From: an uncultured Rhodospirillales bacterium
Lineage (GTDB): Bacteria; Pseudomonadota; Alphaproteobacteria; CACIAM-22H2
Direction of reading: 5' to 3'
DNA: 64,000 nucleotides
NCBI GenBank assembly: GCA_937926175.1
Contig: CALANV010000011.1
Span: forward strand, 1 to 64,000
Part shown: in pieces, positions 43,930 to 52,461 of the stretch
Numbering within the stretch: position 1 is the first letter of the stretch
Layout of the letters: every line of letters starts with the position of its first letter
The notes under the pieces: generated by a model
Database searches by the model: none
Told to the model about the DNA's origin: nothing
What the model saw: only the letters and a program-made list of their open reading frames with translations
Position numbers and translations under genes: made by a program

Positions 43930-44619
43930 ATGACGATCGACATCGGCCTGCTGCTGTATCCGCGCCTGACGCAGCTCGACCTCACCGGGCCATACGAGGT
44001 GTTCGCGCGCATTCCCGATGCGCGGGTCCATGTCGTCTGGAAGACGCGCGACCCTGTCGCGACCGAACGCGGACTTTCGATTCTGCCGACGGCGACGTTC
44101 GAGACCTGTCCGCCGCTCGACGTCGTGTGCGTTCCGGGCGGACCGGGACAGAACGACGTCATGCTCGACGACGAGGTGCTGGCGTTCCTGCGCGAACAGG
44201 GCCAGGCGGCGCGCTTCGTCACCTCGGTGTGCACGGGGGCGCTCGTGCTCGGCGCCGCTGGCCTTTTGCGCGGCTATCGCGCGACGACGCACTGGCTGTC
44301 GCTGGACCTGTTGCCGCTGTTCGGCGCGATTCCGGTCAAGGAGCGCGTCGTCGTCGACCACAACCGCATCACCGGCGGCGGGGTGACGGCGGGGATCGAC
44401 TTTGCATTGAGGATCGTCGGCGAGCTGTACGGCCCGGCGATGGCGCAGAGCATCCAGCTTCAGATCGAGTACAATCCGGCACCGCCGTTCGACGCCGGCA
44501 CGCCGGAGGCCGCCGATCCCAAGATCGTCACCGCGATCCGCACGCAGACCGCCGCGTTCCAGGCAAAACGGCGCGCGACGGCCGAGCAGGCGGCCGCGCG
44601 CCTCAACGTGAACGCCTGA
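43930..44619 (+). CDS. DJ-1/PfpI family protein, isonitrile-hydratase-like
   Basis: This 229-residue class I amidotransferase-like protein has its nucleophile cysteine in T-S-V-C-T-G-A-L-V-L-G-A-A-G-L-L (nucleophile elbow) and D-V-V-C-V-P-G-G-P-G-Q before it. Length and the L-D-L-T-G-P-Y-E-V-F start match isonitrile hydratase (InhA-type), which converts isonitriles to N-substituted formamides. There is no AraC helix-turn-helix, excluding the GlxA regulator form. It is monocistronic after the pnt terminator or paired with the following Nudix gene. Substrate is inferred by family only. Confidence 0.78.
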   Translation: MTIDIGLLLYPRLTQLDLTGPYEVFARIPDARVHVVWKTRDPVATERGLSILPTATFETCPPLDVVCVPGGPGQNDVMLDDEVLAFLREQGQAARFVTSVCTGALVLGAAGLLRGYRATTHWLSLDLLPLFGAIPVKERVVVDHNRITGGGVTAGIDFALRIVGELYGPAMAQSIQLQIEYNPAPPFDAGTPEAADPKIVTAIRTQTAAFQAKRRATAEQAAARLNVNA

Positions 44620-44655
44620 GCGGCGGGACGCTCGATCGTCGACGGGCAATCTTCG

Positions 44656-45207
44656 ATGGAGAACCGCGCCTTGAGCATCAAGACGCTGTCGTCGCGCGAG
44701 ATCTACCGCAACCGGTGGATGACGCTGCGCGAGGACAAAATCCGGCGCGCCGACGGCAGCGAAGGAATCTACGGCGTCGTGACCAAGCCGGACTTCGCCC
44801 TGATCATTCCGCGCGAAGACGGCGCGTTCCATCTCGTCGAGCAGTTCCGCTACACCGTGCAGGCGCGCTTCCTCGAGTTTCCGCAGGGAACGTGGGAAGA
44901 CAGGCCCGAGGCCACGCCCGAGGAAGTCGCCGCCGGCGAACTGCGCGAGGAAACCGGGCTCGTCGCCGGCCGCATGACCTATGTCGGCCATCTGTGGATG
45001 GCCTACGGCTTCCTCAAGCAGGGCATGCACGTGTTTCTGGCCGAGGACCTGACCCAGGGGCCGCACGCGCGCACGCCGGAGGAACAGGACCTCGTCTGCC
45101 GCAAGATGCCGATAGCCGAGTTCGACGCGCTGGTGCGCGACGGCACGATCAAGGACGTGGCGACGCTTTCGGCCTACGCATTGCTGCGCGCTAAGGGATT
45201 CGCCTGA
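44656..45207 (+). CDS. Nudix hydrolase (ADP-ribose pyrophosphatase-like)
   Basis: This 183-residue protein has the Nudix core G-E-L-R-E-E-T-G-L near residue 95, preceded by F-P-Q-G-T and an acidic P-E-E-V segment. V-E-Q-F-R-Y and E-F-P-Q-G are typical of the NudF/ADP-ribose pyrophosphatase group that hydrolyses ADP-ribose or nucleotide sugars. The start is ATG 44656; TTG 44671 is an alternative. It ends convergently with the ATPase gene. Confidence 0.85.
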   Translation: MENRALSIKTLSSREIYRNRWMTLREDKIRRADGSEGIYGVVTKPDFALIIPREDGAFHLVEQFRYTVQARFLEFPQGTWEDRPEATPEEVAAGELREETGLVAGRMTYVGHLWMAYGFLKQGMHVFLAEDLTQGPHARTPEEQDLVCRKMPIAEFDALVRDGTIKDVATLSAYALLRAKGFA

Positions 45208-45246
45208 AGCGCGATGGTCGCGCGTCCTGCAAAATCCGATTCCGCC

Positions 45247-46611
45247 CTACGCCGGCAGGCTCGCCTTCGGCGCGGACGTCGGTTCCTGAACGTGGTCGCG
45301 ACCCGGCACCGCCGGTCGGGAAGGACGACCCGGCAAATGCAGGACGTTCGGGACGGATGGGACAGGCGGGACGGATGGGACAGGCGGGACAGATGGGACA
45401 GGTGGGACACGCGGGACGGGGACGGCCGATGCGGCCGGCGCAGGCGTCGGGGCGGCCGTGCGCGTTGGAGGTGGCGCCTTGGCCGGCGCGGCGGATGACG
45501 CGGCGTTCGGGACAGGTGGGACAGGCTTCGCCGGCGGGACAGGTGGGACAATCGGGACAGATGGGACAACCGGGACGGCGGCCGCAGCGCTTTTCTGGGC
45601 GGTCGCGTTCTGCGCGGCGTTCTGCTCGGCCTCGCGCTGGCGCGCCAGCGCCCAGACGTGTCGTATCTCGTCGTCGGACACGTGCAGCCAGCGGTGCACC
45701 TTGGACTTCGAAATGCCGAGCCGGTCGGCGATCGCCCGTACCGACAGGCCCTGGCGGTAGAGGTGGCGGACCTCTTCGGCGGTGGGACCGTGCACGTCCT
45801 CGCGGCGCCAGACCGGCTCGCCGCCTTCGAAGTCGAGGCTCGCCTCGAACGGCGCCACCGCGGCACCGGTGCCATACCGGCATTTGAGGAGATGCACTTC
45901 GAACCGCACGCCGTCGGCGGCGTCGTGCCCCTTGGGATGCCGCAGGGCGAGCACCGTGCCGGCGATGTCCTCGATGTCGTCAATGCCGCGGCGTGTGCCG
46001 TCGACGACGAGGATGCCAATGCCCTGTCGACGTAGGTTGAACAGCCAGTCGACGACGGCGCACCATGCGGCAGCACGACGTGCACCGGTGCGCAGGAGCG
46101 GCGCAAGGCCGTCGAAGACGATCAGATCGTAGTCTTTGGCGAGCCGTGCAAATTCATCCCGTCCCTCGTCCGTCGACAGGTCGGGCAGACGACGCTCCTG
46201 CGCGTCGGCGGCGAGCAGATGAAGCGTGCCGTCGACGCTGCGGCGGCGCGGATCCATCTTGCGGCGGTTGGCCCACGACCACGCACCGAGCCGGGCGACG
46301 CGCGCCTGCAGCACATGGAGCGGCAGCCGCGTATCGACGAAGAGGACACGCCGGGGACACACGGCGAGCTGACTGCCCCAGCCGAACAGCGAGTCGCCGG
46401 TCCATCCGTCGGCGGCGCCGAAGGCCATGGTGAGCGCGAGCCAGCTCTTGCCGATGCCGCGCGGCCCGCGGACGAGCGTGATGTCGCCCGCCGCCAGGAC
46501 GGGATGGAGCAGGGGCACGCGCAGCGGCAACGACATGGTGCGCAGCATGTCCCAGTCGAGCACGCACAGGCTTTCGCGCCCGCCGTCGGCGGGCATCGTA
46601 TCGAACGGCAT
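45247..46611 (-). CDS. RepA/RecA-fold ATPase with HTH domain and Val-Pro repeat tail
   Basis: This 454-residue protein has an AAA_25/RepA-like ATPase core with Walker A G-P-R-G-I-G-K-S at 49-56 and Walker B L-I-V-F-D-G at 163-168. Residues 288-310 form a resolvase-type helix-turn-helix (L-S-V-R-A-I-A-D-R-L-G-I-S-K-S-K-V-H-R-W-L). The last 110 residues are Ala/Pro-rich with repeated V-P-P-V-P-S units. ATG 46611 follows AGGGGAG. Relatives with this core are plasmid RepA or phage/mobile-element helicases, but no replication origin or mobile gene lies nearby. The function is unknown; DNA-binding ATPase is the safe statement. Confidence 0.75.
   Translation of the reverse strand: MPFDTMPADGGRESLCVLDWDMLRTMSLPLRVPLLHPVLAAGDITLVRGPRGIGKSWLALTMAFGAADGWTGDSLFGWGSQLAVCPRRVLFVDTRLPLHVLQARVARLGAWSWANRRKMDPRRRSVDGTLHLLAADAQERRLPDLSTDEGRDEFARLAKDYDLIVFDGLAPLLRTGARRAAAWCAVVDWLFNLRRQGIGILVVDGTRRGIDDIEDIAGTVLALRHPKGHDAADGVRFEVHLLKCRYGTGAAVAPFEASLDFEGGEPVWRREDVHGPTAEEVRHLYRQGLSVRAIADRLGISKSKVHRWLHVSDDEIRHVWALARQREAEQNAAQNATAQKSAAAAVPVVPSVPIVPPVPPAKPVPPVPNAASSAAPAKAPPPTRTAAPTPAPAASAVPVPRVPPVPSVPPVPSVPPVPSVPNVLHLPGRPSRPAVPGRDHVQEPTSAPKASLPA
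45352..45405 (-). repeat. 18-bp tandem repeats encoding Val-Pro units
   Basis: Three consecutive 18-base units, two identical and one with two differences, lie in the 3' part of the ATPase gene and encode V-P-P-V-P-S on the minus strand. A second looser GGGACAGGT-type cluster at about 45505-45576 encodes similar residues. The unit length is a multiple of three, so repeat-number changes keep the frame. Confidence 0.85.
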
Positions 46612-47103
46612 GACGGTCTCCCCTGGTTCGTGCGGACAGCAAAAAGGCGTGCGCCGCGAAAAGGATCGCGGGGCACGCCCCTGACGAAATGCCGTCCGGT
46701 CAACGAAAACGCCCGCCGGTCGAGGGGACCGCGCAGGCGCATTTATCCGGCCCCGATTAGACGGGAGTCCGGCGGGGGCGTCAACCCACTTTCTTCGGCG
46801 CATTCGTCGACACGTCGTCGCGGATCGTTTTCGGCCGGAATCCCATGCGCCGGCGCTTTCGCCGCATGGCCAAGGCGATCGATCCTCTTTCCTCGTCATG
46901 CGCGGCGTGTTCCCGGTGAGGTTCGCATCGAGTGCGCCGGCACGCGTTCATTCGAACCGGCCCCGGTTCTCTCGGGACGGTTCACACCGCCATATGGACA
47001 TTCGCGTCGCGAAAAAGCCATAAGCCGGGTCGCTCGGTTGCGTTCCGAGGTGCCATCGCCGAAGATGCGCGGGCGGCTGCCGACCACGGACCCGTGAGGA
47101 CGA
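46612..47103. other. Divergent intergenic region, ATPase and patatin genes
   Basis: No credible gene is seen. It must contain promoters for both divergent genes. Several short GC-rich inverted repeats are present, none convincing as an operator or RNA. Confidence 0.4.
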
Positions 47104-48150
47104 ATGTCACGGACACGGGGCGACGCGGGAAAGACCCGCGATCCGGTTCTCGTCGATCTGGCCCTGCAGGGCGGCGGCTCGCACGGCGCCTTCACCTGGG
47201 GCGTGCTCGACCGTCTGCTCGAGGAAACGTGGCTGCGGATCGATGCCATCTCCGGCACCTCGGCCGGGGCCATGAATGCGGCCGTGCTCGCCGACGGCTG
47301 GATGGAAGGCGGCGCATCGGGGGCGCGCGCCGCACTCGATGCCTTCTGGGAGCGCGTCGCCTGTGCGGCGATGTTCAGCCCGCTGCAACGCACGCCGCTC
47401 GACCACATGCTCGGCCGCTGGACGCTCGATCACTCGCCGGTCTTCATCGGCTTCGATCTCATGGCGCGTCTTCTGTCGCCGTACGATCTCAATCCGCACG
47501 GCTTCAATCCGCTGCGGGAGATCCTGGCGGAGAGCGTCAACTTCGCGCGGCTGGCGCGGGCGCCCATCAAACTCTTCATCACCGCGACCAACGTCCGAAC
47601 GGGGCGCGGCCGCATCTTCCGCAATGCCGAGATTTCGCCGGACGTTCTGCTCGCCTCGGCCTGCCTGCCGACGCTGTTCCAGGCGGTCGAGATCGACGGC
47701 GAAGCCTATTGGGACGGCGGCTATGTGGGGAATCCCACGATCACGCCGCTCGTGCGCGAGAGCGATGCGCAGGATTCGATCCTGGTGCAGATCAATCCGC
47801 GCGAACGCCCCGGCACGCCGCGCGCGGCGGGCGAGATCCTCAACCGCCTGAACGAGGTGTCGTTCAACGCCGCGCTGATGAAGGAGCTGCGCATGATCGC
47901 GCTGCTGCGCCGCGCCGCCGATCCCGGATCGGGCGAGGGCGCGCGGTGGGCGGCGATGCGCACGCACCGGATCATGACCGACATGATGATCGACCTCGGC
48001 TACTCGTCGAAGCTGAACGCGGAGCGCGAGTTCCTGCACATGCTGCGCGCGGAGGGGCGGCGCGCGGCGAGCGAATTCCTCGATGCGCACGCGGACGACA
48101 TCGGGCATCGCTCGACGGCCGATCTCGACGCGCTGATGGCGGAGTGTTGA
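47104..48150 (+). CDS. Patatin-like phospholipase
   Basis: This 348-residue lipid acyl hydrolase has an oxyanion motif G-G-G-S-H-G-A-F at 23-30, nucleophile Ser53 in G-T-S-A-G, and the catalytic aspartate in W-D-G-G near residue 204. There is no signal peptide, so it is presumably cytoplasmic or membrane-associated. The S-H-G-A-F variant, with His after Ser in the glycine-rich loop, is common in alphaproteobacterial patatins. It may act on phospholipids or poly-hydroxyalkanoate-type esters; no phasin or PHA gene is next to it. Confidence 0.9.
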   Translation: MSRTRGDAGKTRDPVLVDLALQGGGSHGAFTWGVLDRLLEETWLRIDAISGTSAGAMNAAVLADGWMEGGASGARAALDAFWERVACAAMFSPLQRTPLDHMLGRWTLDHSPVFIGFDLMARLLSPYDLNPHGFNPLREILAESVNFARLARAPIKLFITATNVRTGRGRIFRNAEISPDVLLASACLPTLFQAVEIDGEAYWDGGYVGNPTITPLVRESDAQDSILVQINPRERPGTPRAAGEILNRLNEVSFNAALMKELRMIALLRRAADPGSGEGARWAAMRTHRIMTDMMIDLGYSSKLNAEREFLHMLRAEGRRAASEFLDAHADDIGHRSTADLDALMAEC

Positions 48151-48175
48151 GCCGAAAATCCGGCCGCGGTTCGCC

Positions 48176-48739
48176 TCAGCCGCGCGCTTCGCCTTCGCGC
48201 ACGGCCGCCGCGAGATCCTCGTCCGACAGGACCCGGACGTCGGGATCCGCAGCGTTGCCGTCGCCGGGCGTGAAGCGCAATCCCTCCATGTATGGCGTGG
48301 GTTTCCGGCGCCGGTAATCGGCGAATTCCTGCGCGTAATAGGCCCGCGCCTCCGGTACGGTTTTCGCGCCGGTGACGATGTCGTGCATGAGGTTGAGCGC
48401 GAGCAAGTTCGCCTGCTCGTCATGGCAGCGGGCCGACACCTCGCCGGCGGTGCGCTCGACCACCACGCTGCCGTCGAATTCGGCAAGCTGCGAGAACTTG
48501 TCCACCGGCACCCGATAATCGATGACGGACTCGACCGCATCGATATGGGGCACTGGAAAATCGTGCCGGTAAAAGGTCTTCGTCGCCACGATCCGCTTCC
48601 ACGGACCGCGCCTGTGCCACGTGAGCTGCGTCGCCGTGACCTCGTCGGGCTCGCCATAGCGGTCGATGACGAGGCGAGCGGCCTCCCGCGACTCCTCGGG
48701 CCAGTCCTCGATGCTTCGCGATCCCTGTGCCGCCGTCAT
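48176..48739 (-). CDS. Conserved-looking hypothetical protein
   Basis: This 187-residue soluble acidic protein begins M-T-A-A-Q-G and continues E-D-W-P-E-E-S-R-E-A-A. It contains R-Y-G-E-P-D-E-V-T, W-H-R-R-G-P-W-K-R, Y-R-V-P-V-D-K-F and N-L-L-A-L-N-L-M-H-D-I. I do not recognise the family. AGGGAGA lies before ATG 48739, giving a clean start. It converges with the patatin gene with a 25-base gap. The regular alternation of charged and hydrophobic residues argues for a real folded protein. Confidence 0.7.
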   Translation of the reverse strand: MTAAQGSRSIEDWPEESREAARLVIDRYGEPDEVTATQLTWHRRGPWKRIVATKTFYRHDFPVPHIDAVESVIDYRVPVDKFSQLAEFDGSVVVERTAGEVSARCHDEQANLLALNLMHDIVTGAKTVPEARAYYAQEFADYRRRKPTPYMEGLRFTPGDGNAADPDVRVLSDEDLAAAVREGEARG

Positions 48740-49252
48740 GTACCGATCTCCCTGAATCGCCGGATTATCCGGCACCATCGGCGAGCGCACGGCCGCGCTC
48801 GCCCGCGATCCGCCGCATCCGCCGCCGTTCGCCCCGCAGTTGGGACGTCCGGACGTCGCGGCCGGTTCCATGCGGCAGCGCGCGGCCGGCCGAGCATCGG
48901 CCGGAGCCGTGCCGTCGATCGTCTTGCCGTCGAATCGTCGCGCCACATGCCGCGGCGCAATCCACGATCGAAGATTTCGGCGTTGCGACGAGCGTCCAAG
49001 GGCGCGCCCGCTGTCGCCGGCACACGGGCACAGGAGGCATGACGTGGCCGGTCCGGCCGGTATCCACCGGCCGCGATCGGCGGTATGCGCCTGGAACATG
49101 CGACGCCGGGCCCGCGTTGCTTTTGGCGCGACGGGCCATACCGAAGCAGTATAAGGCCCCTCATGCCCACGTGAGGCCGGCGCAGAAAATCGAGGGGCGG
49201 GAGGCATGGCACGCTGGGCTGACATTGGTTTGGCAGCACAGATGGGTGAGTC
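48740..49252. other. Intergenic region without recognisable gene
   Basis: Several open frames cross this stretch on both strands, but none has protein-like composition or a good ribosome site. Promoters for the divergent hypothetical gene and the DUF1194 gene are expected here. Confidence 0.4.
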
Positions 49253-50047
49253 ATGCCGGCGTTCTCTCGGACCGTTTGCCGTTCCGCACCTCGGGCACCG
49301 TCCGTTGCGGTGCGCGTGCCGAGCGCGCAGCCATCGATCGTGAGGCGTCTCTTCGGTCTGCTGACGGCGGCGATGATCGCGCTGACCTCGGCCGGCGCGG
49401 CACGGTCGGAGCAGACGCCGGTCGGCACCGCGCTCGTGCTGCTCGCCGACGTCTCGGCGTCGATCGACGCCGGCGAATACAATCTGCAGCGCAAGGGAAT
49501 TGAAGCCGCGTTCCGCGACCCCAGCGTCATCAGGGCGATCTGGAATCAGCCCTACGGCGCGATGGCGGTCACGCTCGTCGAGTGGTCGAGCTCGCAGGCG
49601 GTCATCGTTCCCTGGACGATCATTCGTGACGAAGCCTCGGCGCTCGCGTTCGCCGATGCCGTGGCGCGCGGGCAGCGCTCGAGCCTCGGCGCGACGCATA
49701 TCGGCGATGCGATCGAATACGCGCTGTCGGTCCTCGATACGTGTCCGTGCCGGCCGGCGCGGCGCGTGATCGACGTCTCGGGCGACGGGGTCAACAACGG
49801 CGGCCGCCGCAGCGCGGACGAGGCGCGCGACATGGCGGTGACCCTGGGCGTCACGGTCAACGGTCTTCCCATCCGCGATCCGGCAGAGGGCGACGTCCGC
49901 ACCCATTACGAGAGGCACGTGATCGGCGGGCTCGGCAGTTTCGTCGCCGAGGCCAACGGCTTCGACGACTTCGCGCGCGCGCTGCGTCACAAGCTCGTGC
50001 TCGAGATCGCCGAGGTCGGCCCTTCCTTCGCCGCCTTCTACCCGTGA
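49253..50047 (+). CDS. DUF1194 protein (secreted von Willebrand factor A-like)
   Basis: This protein of up to 264 residues has an arginine-rich leader and hydrophobic segment (L-F-G-L-L-T-A-A-M-I-A-L) that looks like a signal peptide ending near A-A-R-S. A MIDAS-type D-V-S-A-S-I-D motif at 66-72 and D-V-S-G-D-G-V-N-N-G-G later are typical of DUF1194 von Willebrand A-like folds in alphaproteobacteria. GTG 49340 is an alternative start that would give a compact signal peptide. Cellular role unknown; probably periplasmic metal-dependent binding. Confidence 0.85.
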   Translation: MPAFSRTVCRSAPRAPSVAVRVPSAQPSIVRRLFGLLTAAMIALTSAGAARSEQTPVGTALVLLADVSASIDAGEYNLQRKGIEAAFRDPSVIRAIWNQPYGAMAVTLVEWSSSQAVIVPWTIIRDEASALAFADAVARGQRSSLGATHIGDAIEYALSVLDTCPCRPARRVIDVSGDGVNNGGRRSADEARDMAVTLGVTVNGLPIRDPAEGDVRTHYERHVIGGLGSFVAEANGFDDFARALRHKLVLEIAEVGPSFAAFYP

Positions 50048-50109
50048 CGCCCGGCGACACGGCCGCGAACCGGACGCGCCGGTCGCGCGTTCGTCCCGTA
50101 TCGGCCGTG

Positions 50110-50643
50110 ATGATGCCAATATCCGACGGCGGCACCCGCGAGCGCGTCGTGCTGGTCGATGCGGCCGACCGGCCGATCGGCGTTGCCGAGAAGCTCGCGG
50201 TGCATCGCGCCAATCTGCTGCATCGCGCCGTGTCGGTGCTGATCTTCGACGCGCGCGGACGCATGCTGCTGCAGCGGCGTGCGCTCGGGAAGTATCATTC
50301 GGGCGGCCTCTGGTCGAACGCATGCTGCGGCCATCCGCGTCCCGACGAGGATGCCGCCGCGGCCGCGCACCGGCGGCTTGGCGAGGAGCTGGGCATCGCC
50401 TGCATGCTCGCCTACCGCACGCGGTACCGATACCAGGCGGATCTGGGCGACGGGCTTTACGAAAACGAGATCGTCCACGTCTTCGTCGGGCGATATGACG
50501 GCGGCATCGTCCCGAACCCGGACGAGGTCGCCGAGGTCGCCTGGGCCGCGCCGGCAGCCGTCCGCGACGAGATCGCCGCAAATCCCGAACGCTATTCGGC
50601 CTGGTTCCGGAAATACGCGCAAACGGCGTGGTTCGCCGGTTGA
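50110..50643 (+). CDS. idi: Isopentenyl-diphosphate delta-isomerase type I
   Basis: This 177-residue Nudix-fold enzyme interconverts IPP and DMAPP. The catalytic cysteine lies in S-N-A-C-C-G-H-P-R-P, with metal-binding His around it, and the catalytic glutamate in Y-E-N-E-I-V-H-V-F. H-R-A-V-S-V-L-I-F-D opens the core. ATG 50110 (or 50113) gives the usual length. It follows the DUF1194 gene by about 60 bases. No carotenoid or bacteriochlorophyll genes are visible around it. Confidence 0.94.
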   Translation: MMPISDGGTRERVVLVDAADRPIGVAEKLAVHRANLLHRAVSVLIFDARGRMLLQRRALGKYHSGGLWSNACCGHPRPDEDAAAAAHRRLGEELGIACMLAYRTRYRYQADLGDGLYENEIVHVFVGRYDGGIVPNPDEVAEVAWAAPAAVRDEIAANPERYSAWFRKYAQTAWFAG

Positions 50644-50866
50644 CCGCCGGGGCAGAAGGGCACATGTCCGCCCGCGCCTGTCCGGCCGGCGTCGTTCGAT
50701 CGCGCCGCGACGCGCCGCACCTTGCCGTTCAGCATTACGACCTGTCCGATTGTCGGGTTCGATCATCCGATTGTGCCGGTTCAAACCCGCGTCCCCACGG
50801 TGGAAAACGACGGACGCGGACGCTCGCGCGCGTTGCCGGCGGCGCCCCGCGCCGAAAAGGAGTCGG

Positions 50867-51340
50867 ATGAGGCAAGCAAGGACACGACGGATCGTGGCGG
50901 CAATCGGGTTCGCCGTGGCGGCGGCCGTTTCCGGCTGCGGCAGCGGCGACGACGATCGCACCGCGGCGCTCGAGCGAAGCGTGCGTCTGCTCGAGAACCG
51001 CGCAAGCAGCATCGAAGGGCGACTCGGCCGGCTCGAGGAGCGCGGCGGCAGCACGAGCGTGCGCGATGCCGCGCTCGAGCAGCGTCTCGATTCCCTGGAA
51101 AGCCGTTTGCAGACGAGCGCGGTGTTCTCGGCCTACACGCGCGACGAGAACCGGTCCGTTCCGATCGACGGCGCGTGGCTCTACTGCGCGCTGACCCAGG
51201 CGGGCGAACAGCATCAGAGCCAGCGCTGCCATTGCGCCGTGAGCCAGGTCACCCCGACCCGTTGGGAAGTCTCGGTCGGACTCGCGCTGAACCAGGGCGG
51301 CTGTTTCTGCGCCGCGCAGTGCTTCGGGCCGGTCCGGTAA
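50867..51340 (+). CDS. Small lipoprotein with coiled coil and Cys-rich C-terminus
   Basis: This 157-residue protein has a lipoprotein signal: basic R-Q-A-R-T-R-R, hydrophobic stretch and lipobox V-S-G-C. Heptad-like L-E-R-S-V-R-L-L-E-N and I-E-G-R-L-G-R-L-E-E segments suggest a coiled coil of about 45 residues. The C-terminal third has W-L-Y-C, C-H-C and C-F-C-A-A-Q-C, six closely spaced cysteines that may form disulfides or bind metal in the periplasm. AAAGGAG precedes ATG 50867. No family is recognised. Confidence 0.75.
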   Translation: MRQARTRRIVAAIGFAVAAAVSGCGSGDDDRTAALERSVRLLENRASSIEGRLGRLEERGGSTSVRDAALEQRLDSLESRLQTSAVFSAYTRDENRSVPIDGAWLYCALTQAGEQHQSQRCHCAVSQVTPTRWEVSVGLALNQGGCFCAAQCFGPVR

Positions 51341-51434
51341 CCGGTCGCGCCGCCGTTCGACGGAAAAGACAGACAGACCAGCAGACCGGGGTCCGCGGCC
51401 GGCGGCCCCTCGAGTTTCCCCCAGATATGCAGAC

Positions 51435-51456
51435 GCCGCGAACCGGGGTTCGCGGC
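51435..51456. terminator. GC-rich perfect hairpin between convergent genes
   Basis: A 10-base perfect stem (GCCGCGAACC with GGTTCGCGGC) around two bases lies between the convergent lipoprotein and rpsU genes. It has no T-run on either side, so it may be a Rho-dependent or bidirectional stop or simply a transcript-stabilising stem. Confidence 0.4.
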
Positions 51457-51516
51457 ATCGGCGACACTCGATTGATCAGATTGAGCGGCAGCGCATACGT
51501 GCCGCCGGGGCGCTTC

Positions 51517-51717
51517 TCAGCCCTCGCGCTCGGCGCGCTTGCGCTGCAGCTTGCGGAAGCGGCGGATCGCCTCGGCCCGCTCGCGGGCCCTTTTCTCCGA
51601 CGGCTTCTCGAAGTGCCGCCGCAGCTTCATCTCGCGGAAGACACCCTCGCGCTGCATTTTCTTCTTGAGCGCGCGGAGGGCCTGGTCGACGTTATTGTCG
51701 CGAACGATGACTTGCAC
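51517..51717 (-). CDS. rpsU: 30S ribosomal protein S21
   Basis: This 66-residue basic protein has the S21 core V-Q-V-I-V-R-D-N-N-V-D-Q-A-L-R-A-L-K-K and K-K-M-Q-R-E-G, followed by a lysine/arginine-rich tail ending A-E-R-E-G. The start is GTG 51717 with AAAGGAGAG upstream; the in-frame ATG 51804 would add residues not found in the family. It acts in translation initiation at the 30S platform. Confidence 0.95.
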   Translation of the reverse strand: MQVIVRDNNVDQALRALKKKMQREGVFREMKLRRHFEKPSEKRARERAEAIRRFRKLQRKRAEREG

Positions 51718-51904
51718 GGTTTGGTCGCTCTCCTTTCCGTCAGGTTTCCAGCAGGTTCCCAACAAAAAAACACCGTGGCGGACATGCGCCCGCCCGGTTT
51801 GCACACGCGTGCTTATAGCATGACCCCCCGGCTCTTGTGAAGGTCGCCGCCCCGAGACTGGCGGCGGGCTTTACCCCGGGGGTGGGGCCCCTCATATTAG
51901 GACC

Positions 51905-52456
51905 ATGGCCATACTCAAAATCGCCCGCATGGGGCACCCCGTCCTGCGCCAGCGCGCCGCCGCGGTTCAGAACCCGACCGACCCCGAAATTCATCGCCTG
52001 GTCGCCGACATGATCGAGACCATGGAGGATGCGAACGGCGCCGGTCTGGCGGCGCCGCAGGTCCACGTGCCGCTGCGCGTGGTCGTGTTCCATGTCCCGG
52101 CGCACCGGGTGACGGCGGGCGAGGGCGAGCCGCCCAAGGGGCTGACGGTTCTCATCAACCCGGTGATCGAGCCGCTGTCGGACGAAAAGGAGGTCGGCTG
52201 GGAAGGGTGCCTGTCGATCCCGGGCATGATCGGCGCGGTTCCCCGCTTCCGGCGCATCCGGTATCGCGGGCTGACGCCCGAGGGCACGACGATCGAGCGG
52301 ATCGCCGAAGGATTCCACGCCCGGGTGGTGCAGCACGAGTGCGACCATCTCGACGGTATTCTCTATCCCATGCGCATGACCGACCTGTCGCAGTTCGGGT
52401 TTGTCGAGGAAATGCACAAGGCGTTGCCGGAGACGGCGCGCGTGCCGGTGGATTGA
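51905..52456 (+). CDS. def: Peptide deformylase
   Basis: This 183-residue metalloenzyme removes the formyl group from nascent proteins. The three motifs are intact: G-A-G-L-A-A-P-Q at 45-52, E-G-C-L-S at 100-104 and H-E-C-D-H at 144-148, supplying the Cys and two His metal ligands and the catalytic Glu. No fmt gene follows; the next gene, five bases later, is COQ9-like, so the pair is probably co-transcribed. Confidence 0.96.
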   Translation: MAILKIARMGHPVLRQRAAAVQNPTDPEIHRLVADMIETMEDANGAGLAAPQVHVPLRVVVFHVPAHRVTAGEGEPPKGLTVLINPVIEPLSDEKEVGWEGCLSIPGMIGAVPRFRRIRYRGLTPEGTTIERIAEGFHARVVQHECDHLDGILYPMRMTDLSQFGFVEEMHKALPETARVPVD

Positions 52457-52461
52457 CGACG

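Noticed and set aside
45340..45580. GGGACAGG-type repeats as a possible CRISPR array
   Set aside because: The repeats are contiguous, without unique spacers, and encode in-frame Val-Pro units of the ATPase tail.
46612..46899. N-terminal extension of the RepA-like ATPase
   Set aside because: The added residues are Arg/Pro-rich and lack a ribosome site, whereas ATG 46611 has AGGGGAG upstream.
48740..50665. Upstream extension of the 48176-48739 gene to give an 800-residue protein
   Set aside because: The extension runs antisense to the DUF1194 and idi genes. Only the last 187 residues look like a protein and have their own ribosome site.
51846..51865. GCCGCC/GGCGGC hairpin before def as a riboswitch or attenuator
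   Set aside because: A 6-base GC stem with no T-run is common by chance in such GC-rich DNA, and no conserved aptamer sequence is seen.
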